A stretch of 64,000 bases of DNA from Sipunculus nudus (lineage: Eukaryota > Annelida > Sipuncula > Golfingiida > Sipunculidae), in NCBI GenBank assembly GCA_026874595.1, contig CM049310.1, positions 15,042,058-15,106,057 on the forward strand. The letters run 5' to 3'. A program made the position numbers and the translations under genes. The notes under the pieces are model-generated. The model was not told where the DNA came from and searched no databases. It worked only from the letters and a program-made list of their open reading frames with translations. Below, piece after piece: positions 22,270-36,538 of the stretch. Positions within the stretch are counted from its first letter, which is position 1; every line of letters starts with the position of its first letter.

Positions 22270-25200
22270 CTGCAAACAAACCACAAGCTATTCACAGGAC
22301 CAGGGTATCTCTCCAGAATCTCTACAAAATGAAATTTGAGAGTGTATGCCAAAGATAATGTAAGATTTTTATCAGTCCAAAGCGGTTCCTTATGTTGAAA
22401 TTACTGTCTAAAAATCCACCATCGTTTATTCTTATTGTATAGTAATAGTACAGAAACTCTCCACAAGATGTCGACATCAGTGGCAGGCCTAATGGGAGAC
22501 AGATGGACAAACAGAAAACAATGAAACCCCTTCCATATCTAAAAACTTGACTCATATCAAAAGGGAAAGCTCTTGTAATAGCTATCTTGTGAAATGAAAA
22601 TTAAAAAAGTGAACAGAAACTCAATTGCGAGGGGATTTAAAAAAAAAACAACTCTGGTCTGGTAATCACCAAAGCATCCCTGGATCTGTATATCCAACAA
22701 ACACCTGTGGGTCAGTTTAAAATGTTTCTCTCATCAACTCAAGATTATTTTTTTTTTTGCCAAATTTAGTTGCAACAAACAAAACTGCAAGTTCGTATTT
22801 TTTCTTTTAATAATCTATTTTCGCCATGGCTAATTATATGCTTGATGAAAAAAGGTGTGCTCAACACAAACAGCTGCAATCTTTTGAGTTTTGCTTTTCT
22901 GATATTAGAATTCTACATATGATGTTGATGTGAACCTTTTGTTCATATATATCGAAATTAACAACAACAAATAAGGCCAAATAAATGTGATATGATCACA
23001 GTTGTGGGAATGTCATTAGGCAATTAGGCCTTGTAATGGTGAAATGGTAGAAGGCACCAACAACCTCATCAAAGAAAGTACCACATATATAGATCAAAAT
23101 ACATTCTTTCGTGTCTAGGTAGTAAAAATTAAAGCTGTTAAAATTATATAAATTGTGGTTTGCAGTGTTTCGTTAGCCGAGAAGGCTATCAAACCACTAA
23201 AATGCCACCCTAGGTTGATTTTCACACAGTTTAATAAATTATATTTCCAGATACCAAAACTAAAATCAAGTGTGTACAGTTATATCAGGTTCTTTGAAAC
23301 TGTTGAGATATATAGGTTGTGCCGCAATATGATTATACTAGACTTAAGCCCTTTAGCAGGTATAAATACCATTGCTACCATGGTGACATTATTATGGTTA
23401 CCACAGTGGTGCACTGATGCCCCCGGAATAAGGTCATTTATATGACGAAAGTCACCTTATTGCAACACACTTCCTGTGAAAACCTACAACGACACTAAAA
23501 ACTTGCCTCCTTTAAGGTATAACAAATAATCGGTAGTTATAACATCGCATAATGTATGATATCTTTTTAAAGAGCTACTAATGTTGGAAACCCAGTGAAC
23601 CGGTTACATAATACACCACACAGAATGAATTTACCCTTGGTCTAGCAGTGGCTTGCGGATACGGGTGGTTAATTTATCACAAAGATTCTTTTCAGTGTTT
23701 GTCAATCACGTAGAATATGACCGAGTAACAATGTTCATAATCACACAATGTTCAGAGAGACTGGTCGTCACTCATGTGTATAATGTAAATACATTGAAAA
23801 AAAAAACCGAGGATTTGGAGTGACATCCAAAAGAGGAAGAAACTGCCCAAAGAGTGACAGCTTAAAAAGGATTATCAAATAATCAATGGAAAATCACAAA
23901 TTCTAGACAATATATACTAAACTGGCGTTTATGGGAAACACTTGTTCAACCACGTTTTGAAAGCCTGCCAGTTTTTAGATTATATTTTTAAATATCATTT
24001 TTAAATATATATTAAATATTATTTTCTATGCATTTGAAGTGCACTTTGCAATATTGACATAATCATGATCCACCCACAGAAATGAGGCGACAAATGTGAT
24101 ATCCAGACTACCGTAGGAAATATTTTTGCACCTTTAATAAAACATTTAATATCCAGATACATTAGAGGAAACATTTAGTTCCGTTTAGCTTGATTTATTG
24201 ATATGTAAATTTCAGATGAATAAAATATACATGCAAGATATTGCTTTTTCTTGGTCATATAGAAACAACGACTGAACAAAGAGGTTATCTCGTCATTGTC
24301 AATGGTAGATTTAACTTGGGCCTGTAATGTGGGGCTTACCAAGTTTCAAGATGCCCCTAAATTAGTCATTTACCTGCCTTATTAACTGAATTCATGGTAT
24401 TCGGGTTTACTCTGGGTACATGTTTCTGAACTTAGGGTAATCTTTGCTAATAAAAGTTCCTATAACTGTCCTGTAAATGTGAGGGGTGTGTAAGCTTGTT
24501 TATCTACATGCTATTGGTAAAGATGGTACACTCTCTATGTTGCGTGAGCAGAAATTGAAAAGTTAATAGTTTTGGTGAAAGCATGTAAAGCAACGCCAAG
24601 CTTTGTCATGTACAAGACTGGTCCGTGCGTTTTGCCGCTAGATGTCATTGATAGACGTGTGTGGGTTACGATCGGGGGCCATTTAAGCGAGCCCACTGTA
24701 TGTTATAAACATGTGGATATAAACAAAACGGACAACCTGGGCATCGTAAGATCGGATCTTTTGGGTTGATTTATTAAAGGTTCAAGATATCATATTTATT
24801 TAATATAGGTCAGAAAACTGAATGACCCCTTTTACAGAAAAAGAAATTATTGATGTAAAAACAGATGTCAAGATAGATGATAAATGCTGACTGTCAGTGT
24901 GCGGGGATGTTGTATAGTAATGCAGATTGTGAAGGTTTGCCTAAAAAACTTTAATTGAATTTCTTGTTTATTTTCACAACTGGTAGTTATCTTTTTTACG
25001 GAAGTACCCCTGTTTGAATGACAGCCTGATGCACTCTAGATCTGGCTATGATGCAGGGCAGCACAATCCTCATGCTCACTATATAAAACATCCTGCTGAA
25101 GAAAGGTTTTTTTCTCATTCCGCTTTAAAAGGACTTCAGCTGGTCAAATCCCTTTTAAACAAGGATGGTTAATATACACAATGCAACATATTCAGCAGTT

Positions 25201-25829
25201 GTGTGCAACAGATCTCCCGAATAATAATAAAAATTGGACGAAGATCATATTTTCGTTCTAATTGTAAATGGGAATATCCGCCTTATGGTTGTTCTGTCCG
25301 CCCATCTGTCTTAGCATAATTTATACATAAAAAACGCCTTCATAAATATCAACTAGATTTTGTAGTTTGGTTGAATTTAAGCCGGAATTGAGTTTATTTA
25401 ATTCAGTCTTGATCTAAATATTACCTCTACACATTATTGCCTGACACACTTTAAATCAGTTTGTCTTACTCATCTGCTCCACACAAAGAAAAGCCATTCT
25501 GCCAATATCAGACAGATACATTTGGTACTTAAAGATAGGGCTTCAGGTATGACATTTGGAGGCATGTTTTGAGTTATAAAATACAGTATGAAACGCATTA
25601 CTTTTGCTAAAAATGACCACAATTATGAAGCATTGCAAGGCATAACTGTCGTTCCCAAAACGTTCTAAAATATAGAGGTAATCTGCCTAAAATCACTCTC
25701 TTGATGATTATGATAATTTAATCAAGAAAAAAAAAACAGTTGAAAGAGTATGAAAATCATAAAAAGCACAATACTTTGGAAAAGTATAGAGAGTTATCGA
25801 TAGAACCACTGAACAGATTCTCCACCTAC
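22270..25829 (-). other. Intron 2 of the receptor gene
   Basis: AT-rich, no additional exon recognised. A plus-strand open frame at 23155-23445 and one at 24572-24769 show no domain features and are likely chance. Confidence 0.6.
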
Positions 25830-26729
25830 CTGCCTGGGGTCAGATAATCGTTTGTGGTCTGTTTCTGCTCTGTTTATGTCATCAAGAGTGGGAGGAGGAG
25901 CTGGGGCCTCTGGTGACCTCCTGCAACGCCGGCACACACATACAATGACGATGATGATGATGATTATTAGTACCAGACCTCCAGCTGCTACGCCTGCTAT
26001 AACAGGTATACTCAGAGGTGTCTGGTCTGTACACTTTTTGCCATCCACTCTTGTTCCAGAGGGACATCTGTCTATACATTTCCCTCCATGGGTATAATTT
26101 CTGCAGGTACAATCTTTCTCAACTGTTGTATAACTAGTGCAATTTACACAAGCGGGATGACACTCACTGCAGTGAGTTCCGTTAGAATAAAAATTACCCT
26201 TACTCGCACAATTCTCCTTCGTAATACAATGTTTCCCGTTAAAAAGCAGGTAACCATTATCACAGGCGTTGCAGTCTGACTCGGATTCACAAGAGCTACA
26301 TCCCGAAGGACATTGTTCACAGGTGTAATTGCTGATTGGTTCAACAGGTCCCTGCGTAGATAGCTGCGGCGTGGTAGTCTGGCCGACACTGGTAAAATTT
26401 CCAGTGCTGCTGTCTGTCGAACTAAACTCTGGAGGTTGTATAGTGTATGTACTATTTACATTAACAGTGGTAGGACTCAGAGTTGTGAATAATTCTGGAC
26501 ACACCTCATGAAGTGGTCTGCTATCAACCTTGAACTTGCTATAAAAGCCTGTATCACATTTTTGGACACATTCTTTGCCTTTACGAATATAACCAGGTCC
26601 ACACCTGCAGCAACCAAACTGTCCCTCGTCTTGGCAAGCCGGGCCATGGCTCGTGGTTCTTACTTGCCGTGTCGTTGACATTTTTGACGTCACAGCAACA
26701 GGCTTCTCTGATCCAGTGCTGGTTTGCTG
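25830..26729 (-). CDS. Receptor exon 2: furin-like ectodomain and TM
   Basis: A 900-nt phase-0 exon coding residues 31-330. The acceptor is TATTTGACAG followed by CAG CAA ACC (a shift of 3 nt is possible); the donor is CCCAGGCAG followed by GTAGGT. In order it encodes a Thr-rich start, a first Cys cluster (about 62-107, with GCCRCGPGYI and CVQKC), a Ser/Thr-rich linker (about 112-162, probable O-glycosylated stalk), and a Cys-rich block (about 167-263, CEQCPSGCSSC...CNACDNGY...CSECHPACVNC...CIDRCPSG) typical of furin-like repeats. Then come a membrane span at about 271-296 containing six consecutive Ile, and a basic stop-transfer RRCRR with a proline-rich APAPPP. Six N-glycosylation sequons are visible. 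There is no kinase or other enzyme domain. Ligand unknown. Confidence 0.87.
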
Positions 26730-29700
26730 CTGTCAAATACAGGCAAAACGTGTATAATAAAAATAAAAGAGAAAGTTTTATTCGAGGGTAAACATTTCAA
26801 AGCTATGTCACTAAACAGATTTGACTAAATAAATTGAAGAACGGTTTAAAATGTCCCTTGCCCCTTGTCAAAAGACACAAGAATGATATTGCCTGTCAGT
26901 ATATCGATCCTGGAATAAGGACTACCACAGGTGCTGACCTCTGTTGGTGAAATTTTATAATATTACGACAAGTTGTTCTTGTGAAAAAGAACGTTTGATT
27001 AAGTATAGGAGGTAATCCGAATGAAATTGACTATTGGTGGAGATTTCACACTGTGTGAACGCCTTTGACAATTAAAAAATTGACGCTAATTTTTATTCAA
27101 AACAGAAAGACAGCACTGTCGGTCGCAATGTGTGTTAAATAAGATCAAATAATGTGATCTTGATTAAGGTCTAGTTCTGCCTCTCACCAGAACTTCCTAC
27201 TCACTACTTTCTGCTCACTTTTATACTAAATAACATATTAATAATGATACCAGTAAATCATGCATATATACAACAGGCGTAAATGAATACAGAGTGGTCA
27301 GTTAAATGTTAAACTGATGTGGTCCATTAATTAATACTTTGTTACTAAATCATGTAGACAGTCACCCAATGAAGCCCAGCATATGAATGCACAAGTGAAT
27401 TCTTGCAACACATTTGGCGATTGTTCTGAACATTAGGTGGAAGGAACTGTACCCGATAAAAGAAAAAAAAACAATGCACATTAACTGAGACATGACGGGT
27501 CTGGATAAAAAAAGTATAGTGTGTATAGTCTGCATGTGGTCTGTTCTGCTAAATTTAGGTTAACCAACAAAAAAGTCCCATAAGTAGGCGTAAAGATACA
27601 CAAACTCTTATCGTCACTTGAAGAATACGTATGAGGTCAAAGGTCAATTGATCGAGACCAAATACCACTCTTCACTGTGTTGTCACATAAGGACTTTGTG
27701 AATAGTTACCCAAAGCTCATACCTTGGCGGAGTGCCAGTAATACAAGTGTGACCGTGTGTGGAACTATATATCAAGTTAACTGGTACTTGATATTAAACA
27801 ATGTTTCTGTAGTACAGCTTGACCAAAACTGCTAACTAGATAAGCTGTGTATTTTTTATATGATGAACAGATGCATGGCCTTAGGTAACATTTTCCATTG
27901 TATGAGGAAGGAGGTAACCACACACTGACGCTAAGATATTTTTACTTTCTGAGTTTCAGGTAAACTTATTAAGATATTCTCTGAGGAAATCTCTGAGGTC
28001 TAATGTGATTTCACTATTTTGTTCTTTACTGGTTAGATACGGGCAGGTTATGTAAACCGGGGGTCTAAGCTCCTATGCCCACTTCTTAAAAATGGCTACA
28101 TTCTACTACTTCTGATGTGTTAAGTCATATTTTAAGAAGCATTGAAATTCTACAATTTGTAATCAACGGTAAACGACGGGGATTATGATACACACGGATG
28201 ATGAGATTTCATTATTTTTTTTTAAATTTCATTTAGCAACTCGTCAGATGATATAGAACTGGTCCTTACAAAAAGGGACAAAAGAAAATTAGAAATGTTT
28301 AGAAAATATGATAAGGCTGAACAAGCAAAATAAACTCTTCCTTCGAATCGCTGCTCCTATATTTCGAGGCTTTTTTCATCCGATTGCGCACACAGTCTTT
28401 CATAAGTGTTCTATTTTTGTTTTTTTTTTTTTTGCTAGATCTCATAAAAATATTTATATAGAAATCAATTTCATGAATTGATGCAGTTTTTTGTATACAT
28501 CTTAAACTTTGCGAATATGTTTTTTTTTTGTGTCTGGACCGGTTCCAGAAAAAAAACAAAAAAAACAAAGCCGCTCCACTCTTATTTACCACAAGTGTGT
28601 GGAAATATTTATTGTTTTGTTGTGGCCTAACGGTTTTATTGAAGAAATAGAGCCAAAAATATAAAATATAAAATATATGTCTTCTCTTCCTCCCATACCA
28701 AACATCAGTAAGTTAGCCTGTCAGCCCAACTTCATGTCAGGGTTAATGTAGGCCAGGGATAAAATCTTCCTTGTTTACTTTGAAGTCCTGCACCGGCTTA
28801 TTGGATTTCCATGCTTCTTTGATCTCCCTTGCACCATTGGTCATAGATATGTGTACAGTAATGTATATTCACATCTCACTAGTTATGCCGGGATTTTATT
28901 TTAAAATTTTCGGTTCATTCACATTTTGTGGGAGGGTAGAAAATCATTTTGTTATATATTAAATAGCTTGTATCAAGGTCAAAAATACGATCGAGCATAC
29001 GTTAGTATCATAGCAAAGCTATATGAGTAAGTCACATATTACTTCAAGTCTGTAAAGTTTTACCCTGTTTTTATTCACGTTTATAAAAATCATTTCTTTT
29101 TATTTTATTTTAATTTTGTTCAGCTTAGGGAAATTGAGGTAGGAAGTATTGTGAAGAAAAACATGGGAAAACATCTGGCCTTTATATCTGTTGGTGGCCC
29201 GCTTAATGACGTTCTTTTATTCGCTTTAGAATAATTTTTTTTAATTTTTTTTATTTTCCGCCACAATTGCTACAGCGGTATCTGATAAGTCTAGAATATG
29301 AAGATACCGAATTGTGAAAAGGTATTTTTCTCATTGGTAAATTCAAAGCCAAAAAAAGATTGATCTAAAGCTCAAGAAAAGTGCCCCACTAAGGACCCGT
29401 CTCGTCCTAAATAGAACTCTATGTCGGCTCAATAACCAGTTCGATAATCCGATACACACCGAGTCCCGCTGAATGGAAGAGAAAGGTGATGCTGTATTTA
29501 CCATCAGACAGCACGGAGACAGACATGGATATGAATTATCATCTAAATTAAAAGGGCCTGCCTGAAACTTTTTTAAGCAGCGGAATCTTCATTTTTGCAT
29601 TAAGCACGTGCCGCAAGTTATTCAACATGACAAACTTGAATCTCTCAATGTTAATTTTTGGCATTTAAAATAACGTATTAATAACTAATACAGGAAATAT

Positions 29701-30141
29701 TTGAATATACAGGAATAAATCTTAAATCCCCAGACTTCAACACTAAATAGAAATTATTCATTTTATTTAGTTATCTCATGAAGATAAAAAAAAACAAAAA
29801 GAAGAGACCAGTATAAGATTTGTTTGTGTGATGTAGACTGAAGAGGTAACAAGTTTGGTGTTGGTAGTACAAATATTTATCAACCGCTCACGTTTGATAT
29901 TATGGTATTATTCTAATGCTTGTTCCACCTGCAGGCGTACATTGAAATTTGGTAGTTCTTCTCTCAAACATATATCTCATATATCTCATATCAACACTGA
30001 ATTGAATTTAAGTAGAAAGGCCATTCATAAGATACAAATAAACAATGTTTACATTTTGCAAACTCCTGCTTCTTTGTCTTGTATCCAAATAACATGGCGT
30101 CTGCCAAGGATTGGCAAATTATCTTAAATGTTTCATGCTCA

Positions 30142-30142
<1 letters not shown>

Positions 30143-30203
<61 letters not shown>
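30143..30203. repeat. (AT)n microsatellite
   Basis: About 60 bp of pure AT dinucleotides in intron 1. Confidence 0.95.
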
Positions 30204-30205
<2 letters not shown>

Positions 30206-32637
30206 AGAAGACGGATTCTTTAATGTCTTTTGTGCATGTCACCGGTGACCTAGATTAGTGACCTTGACCTACATGAGGTTGAGATCATGTAAATTGTTTT
30301 CTCAGATCATTTTCATTCCTTCGTTGCACCTTGTTTTTTGTAGCTGGTTTGCCGTTTTGTAAATAATACATTGAAATTTTGTGGGGTTCAGGCTATAACC
30401 GCTTTTACCTCTGTATCTATTTCAGTCCTGTACAGATTGTCTTTGCGGGGTTCAGTGTACTATTTACAAAGAAATCAATGGATGAGTTGGACTATGCTTT
30501 TATCAATTCCTTGGACGTAAATAAAGGTACAAAGAATGCCCCAGCCTAGATGGAGCGTAAGAAATGTATATTTTGCCTTGTTATTAAAGCTAATATTTTG
30601 AGAATTCAGAAAAAAAAATCTCCATATGAACCATATTGTAGAATTAACCGAATCCTAAAAAATATGGGGAGACCCATATGATATACCTGACATTTTAATT
30701 GAAATTGATATAAATAATACAGAAATACTGCATATGAAAAGTGTAATTTAGATTTAAAAAATAGAAGAATTAATAAGAGATTTTAAACATTTATAAAAAA
30801 AATTTACACTATTCACAAAAACAAAACAAAAACTTATATATATATAAAACTTAGGATATATATAAAAAATACAACTAACATCATAATGAGAAGTATATAT
30901 AACTAACGAACATAGCCCTTGATAGAATGTTTGCTGTATATAATAAATGAAGAGATTGCAAAGTCCATGTTGGAGCATTCAGTGGTCCGGGCAACCAATA
31001 TGTCAAGCACTTACGATAGTCAAAGGAAGTCCACGTAAGCAAATATACCTAGACCCTCCAAACATCCAGGAGATGAAAAAAACTTGTTATCGAGTAAATA
31101 CGAACACTTGAGTCAAGAGTAATTCTTTGAAAACGTGATACCATTCCTTTTAAACCATGACAGTTATGTACACAACAACATGTGTACTAGCAAAGATGTC
31201 TGTACAGTCCATAAAACATATCAGTAACTACTAACGTGAAAATCTTCTTATGTACATAGATAAGCACTGGACAATAAGCAGTAAACAAGCCAAGGACGTT
31301 TAAAAGTATGCGGCATTTTGTGGATTTTAATTAATTTAATCAGTGTATATTTACTGTATGTATATAAAATTCTCCTCTTCACATCTATCAGTAACTATTA
31401 TTACCACCTCTCTTTTATAGACCATGGAATCGACATGAAGTATTGATTTGACTTTCGAGATCTGTACCTTCTATTACAGACAAAAGTTCGTGTCCTGCCT
31501 ATTTCATATACAAAATTATTAAAATTTCTTTCTTTTGTCTTCCGAAGTGTGATATGTGGATATGCAGCAGCCTACAGCTTATACCGCCGCGGTTAAAGTA
31601 TTAACTGAGAATATTGTGATATATGGATATAACAGGAGCTTTCCGTTCAGGCTATCAGGGTAAAGATATAATCTTTTTTCCGTAATAAGTTATTGTTGCC
31701 ATATTAAGATCCTTAATAATCCGTGCCGGAAGAAAAGATGTAAACATATTGCATCCAGATTAACTTTCTCTGATATGCACACACATACCCATCTTATTTT
31801 TTTATGAAAAAAAAAGCTGTCATTTATTCCAGCACAAATAACATAAATTATGTTTTATGACACTAAAATATTCAAATATGCATCCGTCATGAATGAAAAC
31901 CTGATATTGCCAGTAAACATTGTATTTTTTCTAATGATTACTGCATGAACATGAAAATGAAGGTTAATAGGTGTAACAAAATATAGATGTTTAGAGACCT
32001 TTTATTTTCCACGTAACAACTTAGATTACAATATTGTGAAATCAGCTTACATTTATATATCAGATATTTTACACATTCAATATTTCAACCATTCAACTGG
32101 TACAAGAATGTAGTGGAGGCTTGCCAATGAACACTCTCAAAATATCTTAACATTTCACATCTCCAGGTAAGTAAAACTTTTTAAGTTTTTATATAAACTT
32201 AATCATCTGATCATAGATTGAATAATTGGAATTTAAACTCTGAAAATATGAAACATTTCAGTTATTTGTAAATTTCTTAATTTCTAGAGATATCAATACC
32301 TTAGAGTCCCATGATATTTGAGTGCCCATTCCAACCTATTCTCAGTACAGTTGTACCTAACTGTAGACCCCTGTTTCATTTGGCTCAACATGCACTAGGC
32401 TACTGTTTCATTCAAGCGAGTTGAAGGCACCAGCTGGTCACAGAGGTATATGTTATGTATTTGTAACGCTTAATCATCATCAGCTCTTTGGCCTGCTTTA
32501 TCAATGATAACATAACACTAAAATTCTTTTGATGCATTGACATGCCAAACGGGGATGAAAATAAAATATTAATTGTTAGACTCCCTTAAAAGTTGTGATG
32601 AAGAACTAGGAAAGATGACGGGCAAGTCAGTAACTGA

Positions 32638-33054
32638 TTGAAATTTTTAAAAAAATATATGAAAACTGAGTTCAAAACGAGGTCAGAGGTATATAGAGAA
32701 AGAATGGAAGGAAAGGTATTTGAACTAGCAACTCAAAATAAAAATTTGTCTGCAAGGATTTGGCAGTTGAAGGAAGCTAATGCTATATTGAAAACTATAT
32801 TGCTGTATAGCAAACAAGCAACTGTACCTGCACATCAAGCAAAGTTACATGCATTTAATAAGGAACAACAAATACGAAAATCAGACTTAAAAATAATGAG
32901 ATTGCCTAAACAAGAAGCCGTAAGATGTAAACAAACTGTTCACCGGTTAATTGCAGAGAATCTAAGAGTCGGACTGCCAGTAGATGCAGTTGATACAGCT
33001 ATAGGGTTGACAAGAGAAGAAAAATGTTTAACTGGTTCTATAAAATGGATGTGA
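32638..33054 (+). pseudogene. LINE ORF1 remnant (Tx1/L1-like)
   Basis: An open frame of 138 residues, truncated relative to a full ORF1. The first half is a heptad-like coiled coil (MEGKVFELATQNKNLSARI...), followed by RKSDLKIMRLP and CKQTVHRLIAENLRVGLP, which resemble the junction and RRM-type region of L1-type ORF1 proteins (the usual form is NLKIxGLP...). It lies upstream of endonuclease and reverse transcriptase remnants on the same strand, in the expected order. Probably non-functional because the RRM is cut short and all downstream LINE frames are broken. Confidence 0.6.
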
Positions 33055-36000
33055 TAAGGGTGAAGAATTCATTCCAGAACCGCAGTGATTAGCATATTGT
33101 TACTGCAGGATAAAACAGTGGAAAGGATCTGGTTGTTTTTTACATGGCACAGCCTCAAGTCGAGGTGTTATGGTAAATGTTGGAGAGTCGTGGATTTTTA
33201 AAGTGAAGAGGTTGTGGTTGATAGAAACGATTTATCCTGTTATAGGTTATATTCATGAATGTAATGTAATAAATGAATGTAATACATTTTACAGAATATT
33301 TTATCAAGTTATTGAAAATGAGTTGATATCCTGTCTAAACTCAAGGTGACCTGACAAACAGTCAAAATCAAGCGGTCATAACTTTCATAGACCAATCAAT
33401 CTGATAAACGTTGATTGCAAAATACTAAGTCGAAATTTAGTCTATAGATTAAAGAAAATATTTCCACATATAATTTCACAGGAGCAAAGTGCATATGTGT
33501 TTTTTTCATGGATGAACCTATTAGACTCAATAGCGATATTATATAAAACTGTAATCAAAGTCAAGTTCCAGGTTTTTTTGTTTGCAGGTGATTTGAAGCA
33601 GCATTTAATTGATTCAGTAGATCATGTTTGTATGTTCAGTGTTCTTAAAATATGCGGCTTGTGAGGTGTTATGGTAAATGTTGGAGAGTCGTGGATTTTT
33701 AAAGTGAAGAGGTTGTGGTTGATAGAAACGATTTATCCTGTTATAGGTTATATTCATGAATGCCATACTTTACACTATAATATATATGCACCAAATACAG
33801 AGTCAGAACAAATTCATTATTTTCAGAGTTCACATGATGAAATTTAAAGCTCGTTCTAGATATTGGAGATTTTAAAATTCGTGTTGATAAAAAATGACTC
33901 GGATGGAGGAAAAAATAAAGTTCAAGTTATCAAGCGTGGACAGTCAGTAAAGGCGGAATTTGATCTTGTAGATATTTGGTCAATAAGAAATCATGACATT
34001 AAAAGATATACTTAGCGACTTTCCATTGATCAAACGGCGGTTAGATTACTTCTTTGTTTTTGATGTAATAAAGGAAAATGTTGTAACAGGTTATATTATT
34101 TCTTCAGTTAACACAGATCATTCCGCAATACAGATAAAATTACAACTGTAAAAGAATCATAAAAGAGAACAAGCATATTGGAAGCTGCCAAATTCACTAT
34201 TAACTGATGAGAAATATGTCAGAGAATAAAGAAGTAAGATTTCAGAGTGGTAAGAAAATATTACATTTAGTAATCCTGCAACACATTGGGAATACATTAA
34301 ATACAAAATAAGGCAATTTGCTCTTGATTTTTCAAAGGCAAATGATTATTCAAAGGCAAATGATTATTCAAAGGCAAACGCTAGACAGAGAAGTAACGAA
34401 TTAAACAAACTTTAGAGTACATTTAATGGGCTGGAAAGAAAATAGTGTAATTATTCTAGCGAGTCATTAATCAAGGAGCACCCAGCAATTTGAAATAAGC
34501 TTGAAACATACTATGACCACATCACATAATGAATTATAATCCCCTCCCGTTATATTTCGCTAACCATGGAGAGAAAATGGTTAGCGATATCCTTCATATG
34601 TCCTCAATTTAGAAAAAAAAATAATCGAAAACAAGAGTTCGTTAATTACTACTAAACGAAAAGGAGATTACATCTCAAACAGAAATTAAGGAGGAAACTA
34701 GTACTTTTTACAAGAAAAAGTTCATGATATCATGGACTGTAACAGAAGAAGAATGTGATAACTATTTAAAAAGACAGAGGTATTAAATGTAATATAATCC
34801 GTGCCTTCTAAAAAAAGTAACTTGTAATGAGGGACTAATCATGAATTTTACAGAATATTTTACCAAGTTATTGAAAATGAGTTGATATCCTGTCAAACTA
34901 TAATTTTACTCAAGGTGACCTGACAACCAGTCAAAAACAAGCTGTCATAACTTTAATAGACCCATCAATCTGATAAACGTTGATTGCAAATATACTAAGT
35001 CGAAATTTAGTCTATAGATTCAAGAAAATACTTCCACATATAATTTCACAGGATCATAGTGCATATGTAAGTGTTTTTTTTTATTGATGAACCTATTAGA
35101 CTCAATAGCAATATTATATAAAACTGTAATCAAAGTCAAGTTCGAGGTTTTATGTTTGCAGGTGATCTGAAGCAGCATTTTATTGATTCAGTAGATCATG
35201 TATGTATGTTCAGTGTCCTTAAAATATGTGGTTTTGGAGAAAGTTTTATAACATGGATAAAACAATGAACAATAATAATGAGATTTAAGTCATAAAATAT
35301 GGAGAAGCCACTCGATGTTTTAGTTTGAACGAGACACCCGCCAAAAGGATAATTTTGGTTTTTACCTCTTCATACAAGTTATTGATATATTAGAATATCA
35401 GATTAATACTAGTAATAAAATACAAGGAATAAAGTTTTGATTTGATATATGAATTGTGTTTGTTTGCTGACTACTCGACATTTTCCCTTCATAATGTTGT
35501 CATAAAAAAAAATTTATGAATGAAATAAAGGTGTTACAAATTATTACTCTTTCAAGGTAAACTGTGCATGATAGGTCAGAAGCAACATGGCTAGGAAGAT
35601 GTTTAATCAGACAAAATAGACCAATTAAATGTATATGGATTAATCTAACTGTAGATGTTATACGGATTTTGGGCATTTACTTTTCATATGATTCGGATAG
35701 AGTCTCGGGAAAGAATTTCACAAGGAAAAGAGAAATGATGAATAATACCTTTGGTGTTGCACTGTTTGGTGAACTCGTACAATGATAATCTATGGCAGAA
35801 CTGAGATAGCTCGTTCACTTGTTTTATCCACTATGCTGTATGCTATGAATATGTTTGAACCAAAAAGGTGTTTTGTATTTACAGGCACAAGGTATGAATA
35901 ACAAATTCATATGGAATGGCAAAAAGCCGAATGTTAAACATTGCGCTGCAATAGGATCGTATAATATCGCCTGAAACTATCAGACATTAAATCAATGCTA

Positions 36001-36456
36001 AAAGGACAGCAAGTCATGTTGATAAAATGACTAATTACTGACGGAAATAAACCTTGGGCGAAGTTAGTCTACCGTTATTTAAGTAGAATTAGAGGTATAT
36101 CTTTCAATAGATCAAATTTTGATTAAGCAAGCGTTCCACAGTTTCTGCCAAAATTTTACAAGAAATGTTGATTTTTTATGGGCCGAAATTAAAAAAAAAC
36201 TGTCCAGTATCTAGGGATGTAGTATTCTCTAAACACTATGGAATAATTAATTATTAACAATTAATAATGGACTCTTCTATTATAAAAAGATATTATCTGT
36301 CGGAATTAATAACATAAATGACCTAGTAAACATAAACGGCTCAATTTAATATTGGAATAATGAGTCTAATGCCAATTTAACTGAATTAGATAAACGTCTA
36401 TTACATTCAATAATCGCCTCAATCTCAACGAACCTACGTTCATTGAAAAAACAACA

Positions 36457-36538
<82 letters not shown>

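Noticed and set aside
25852-26511. Other frames overlapping exon 2 on both strands
   Set aside because: Shadows of the furin-like exon; the exon 2 frame alone gives regular Cys spacing, a membrane span and matching splice phases.
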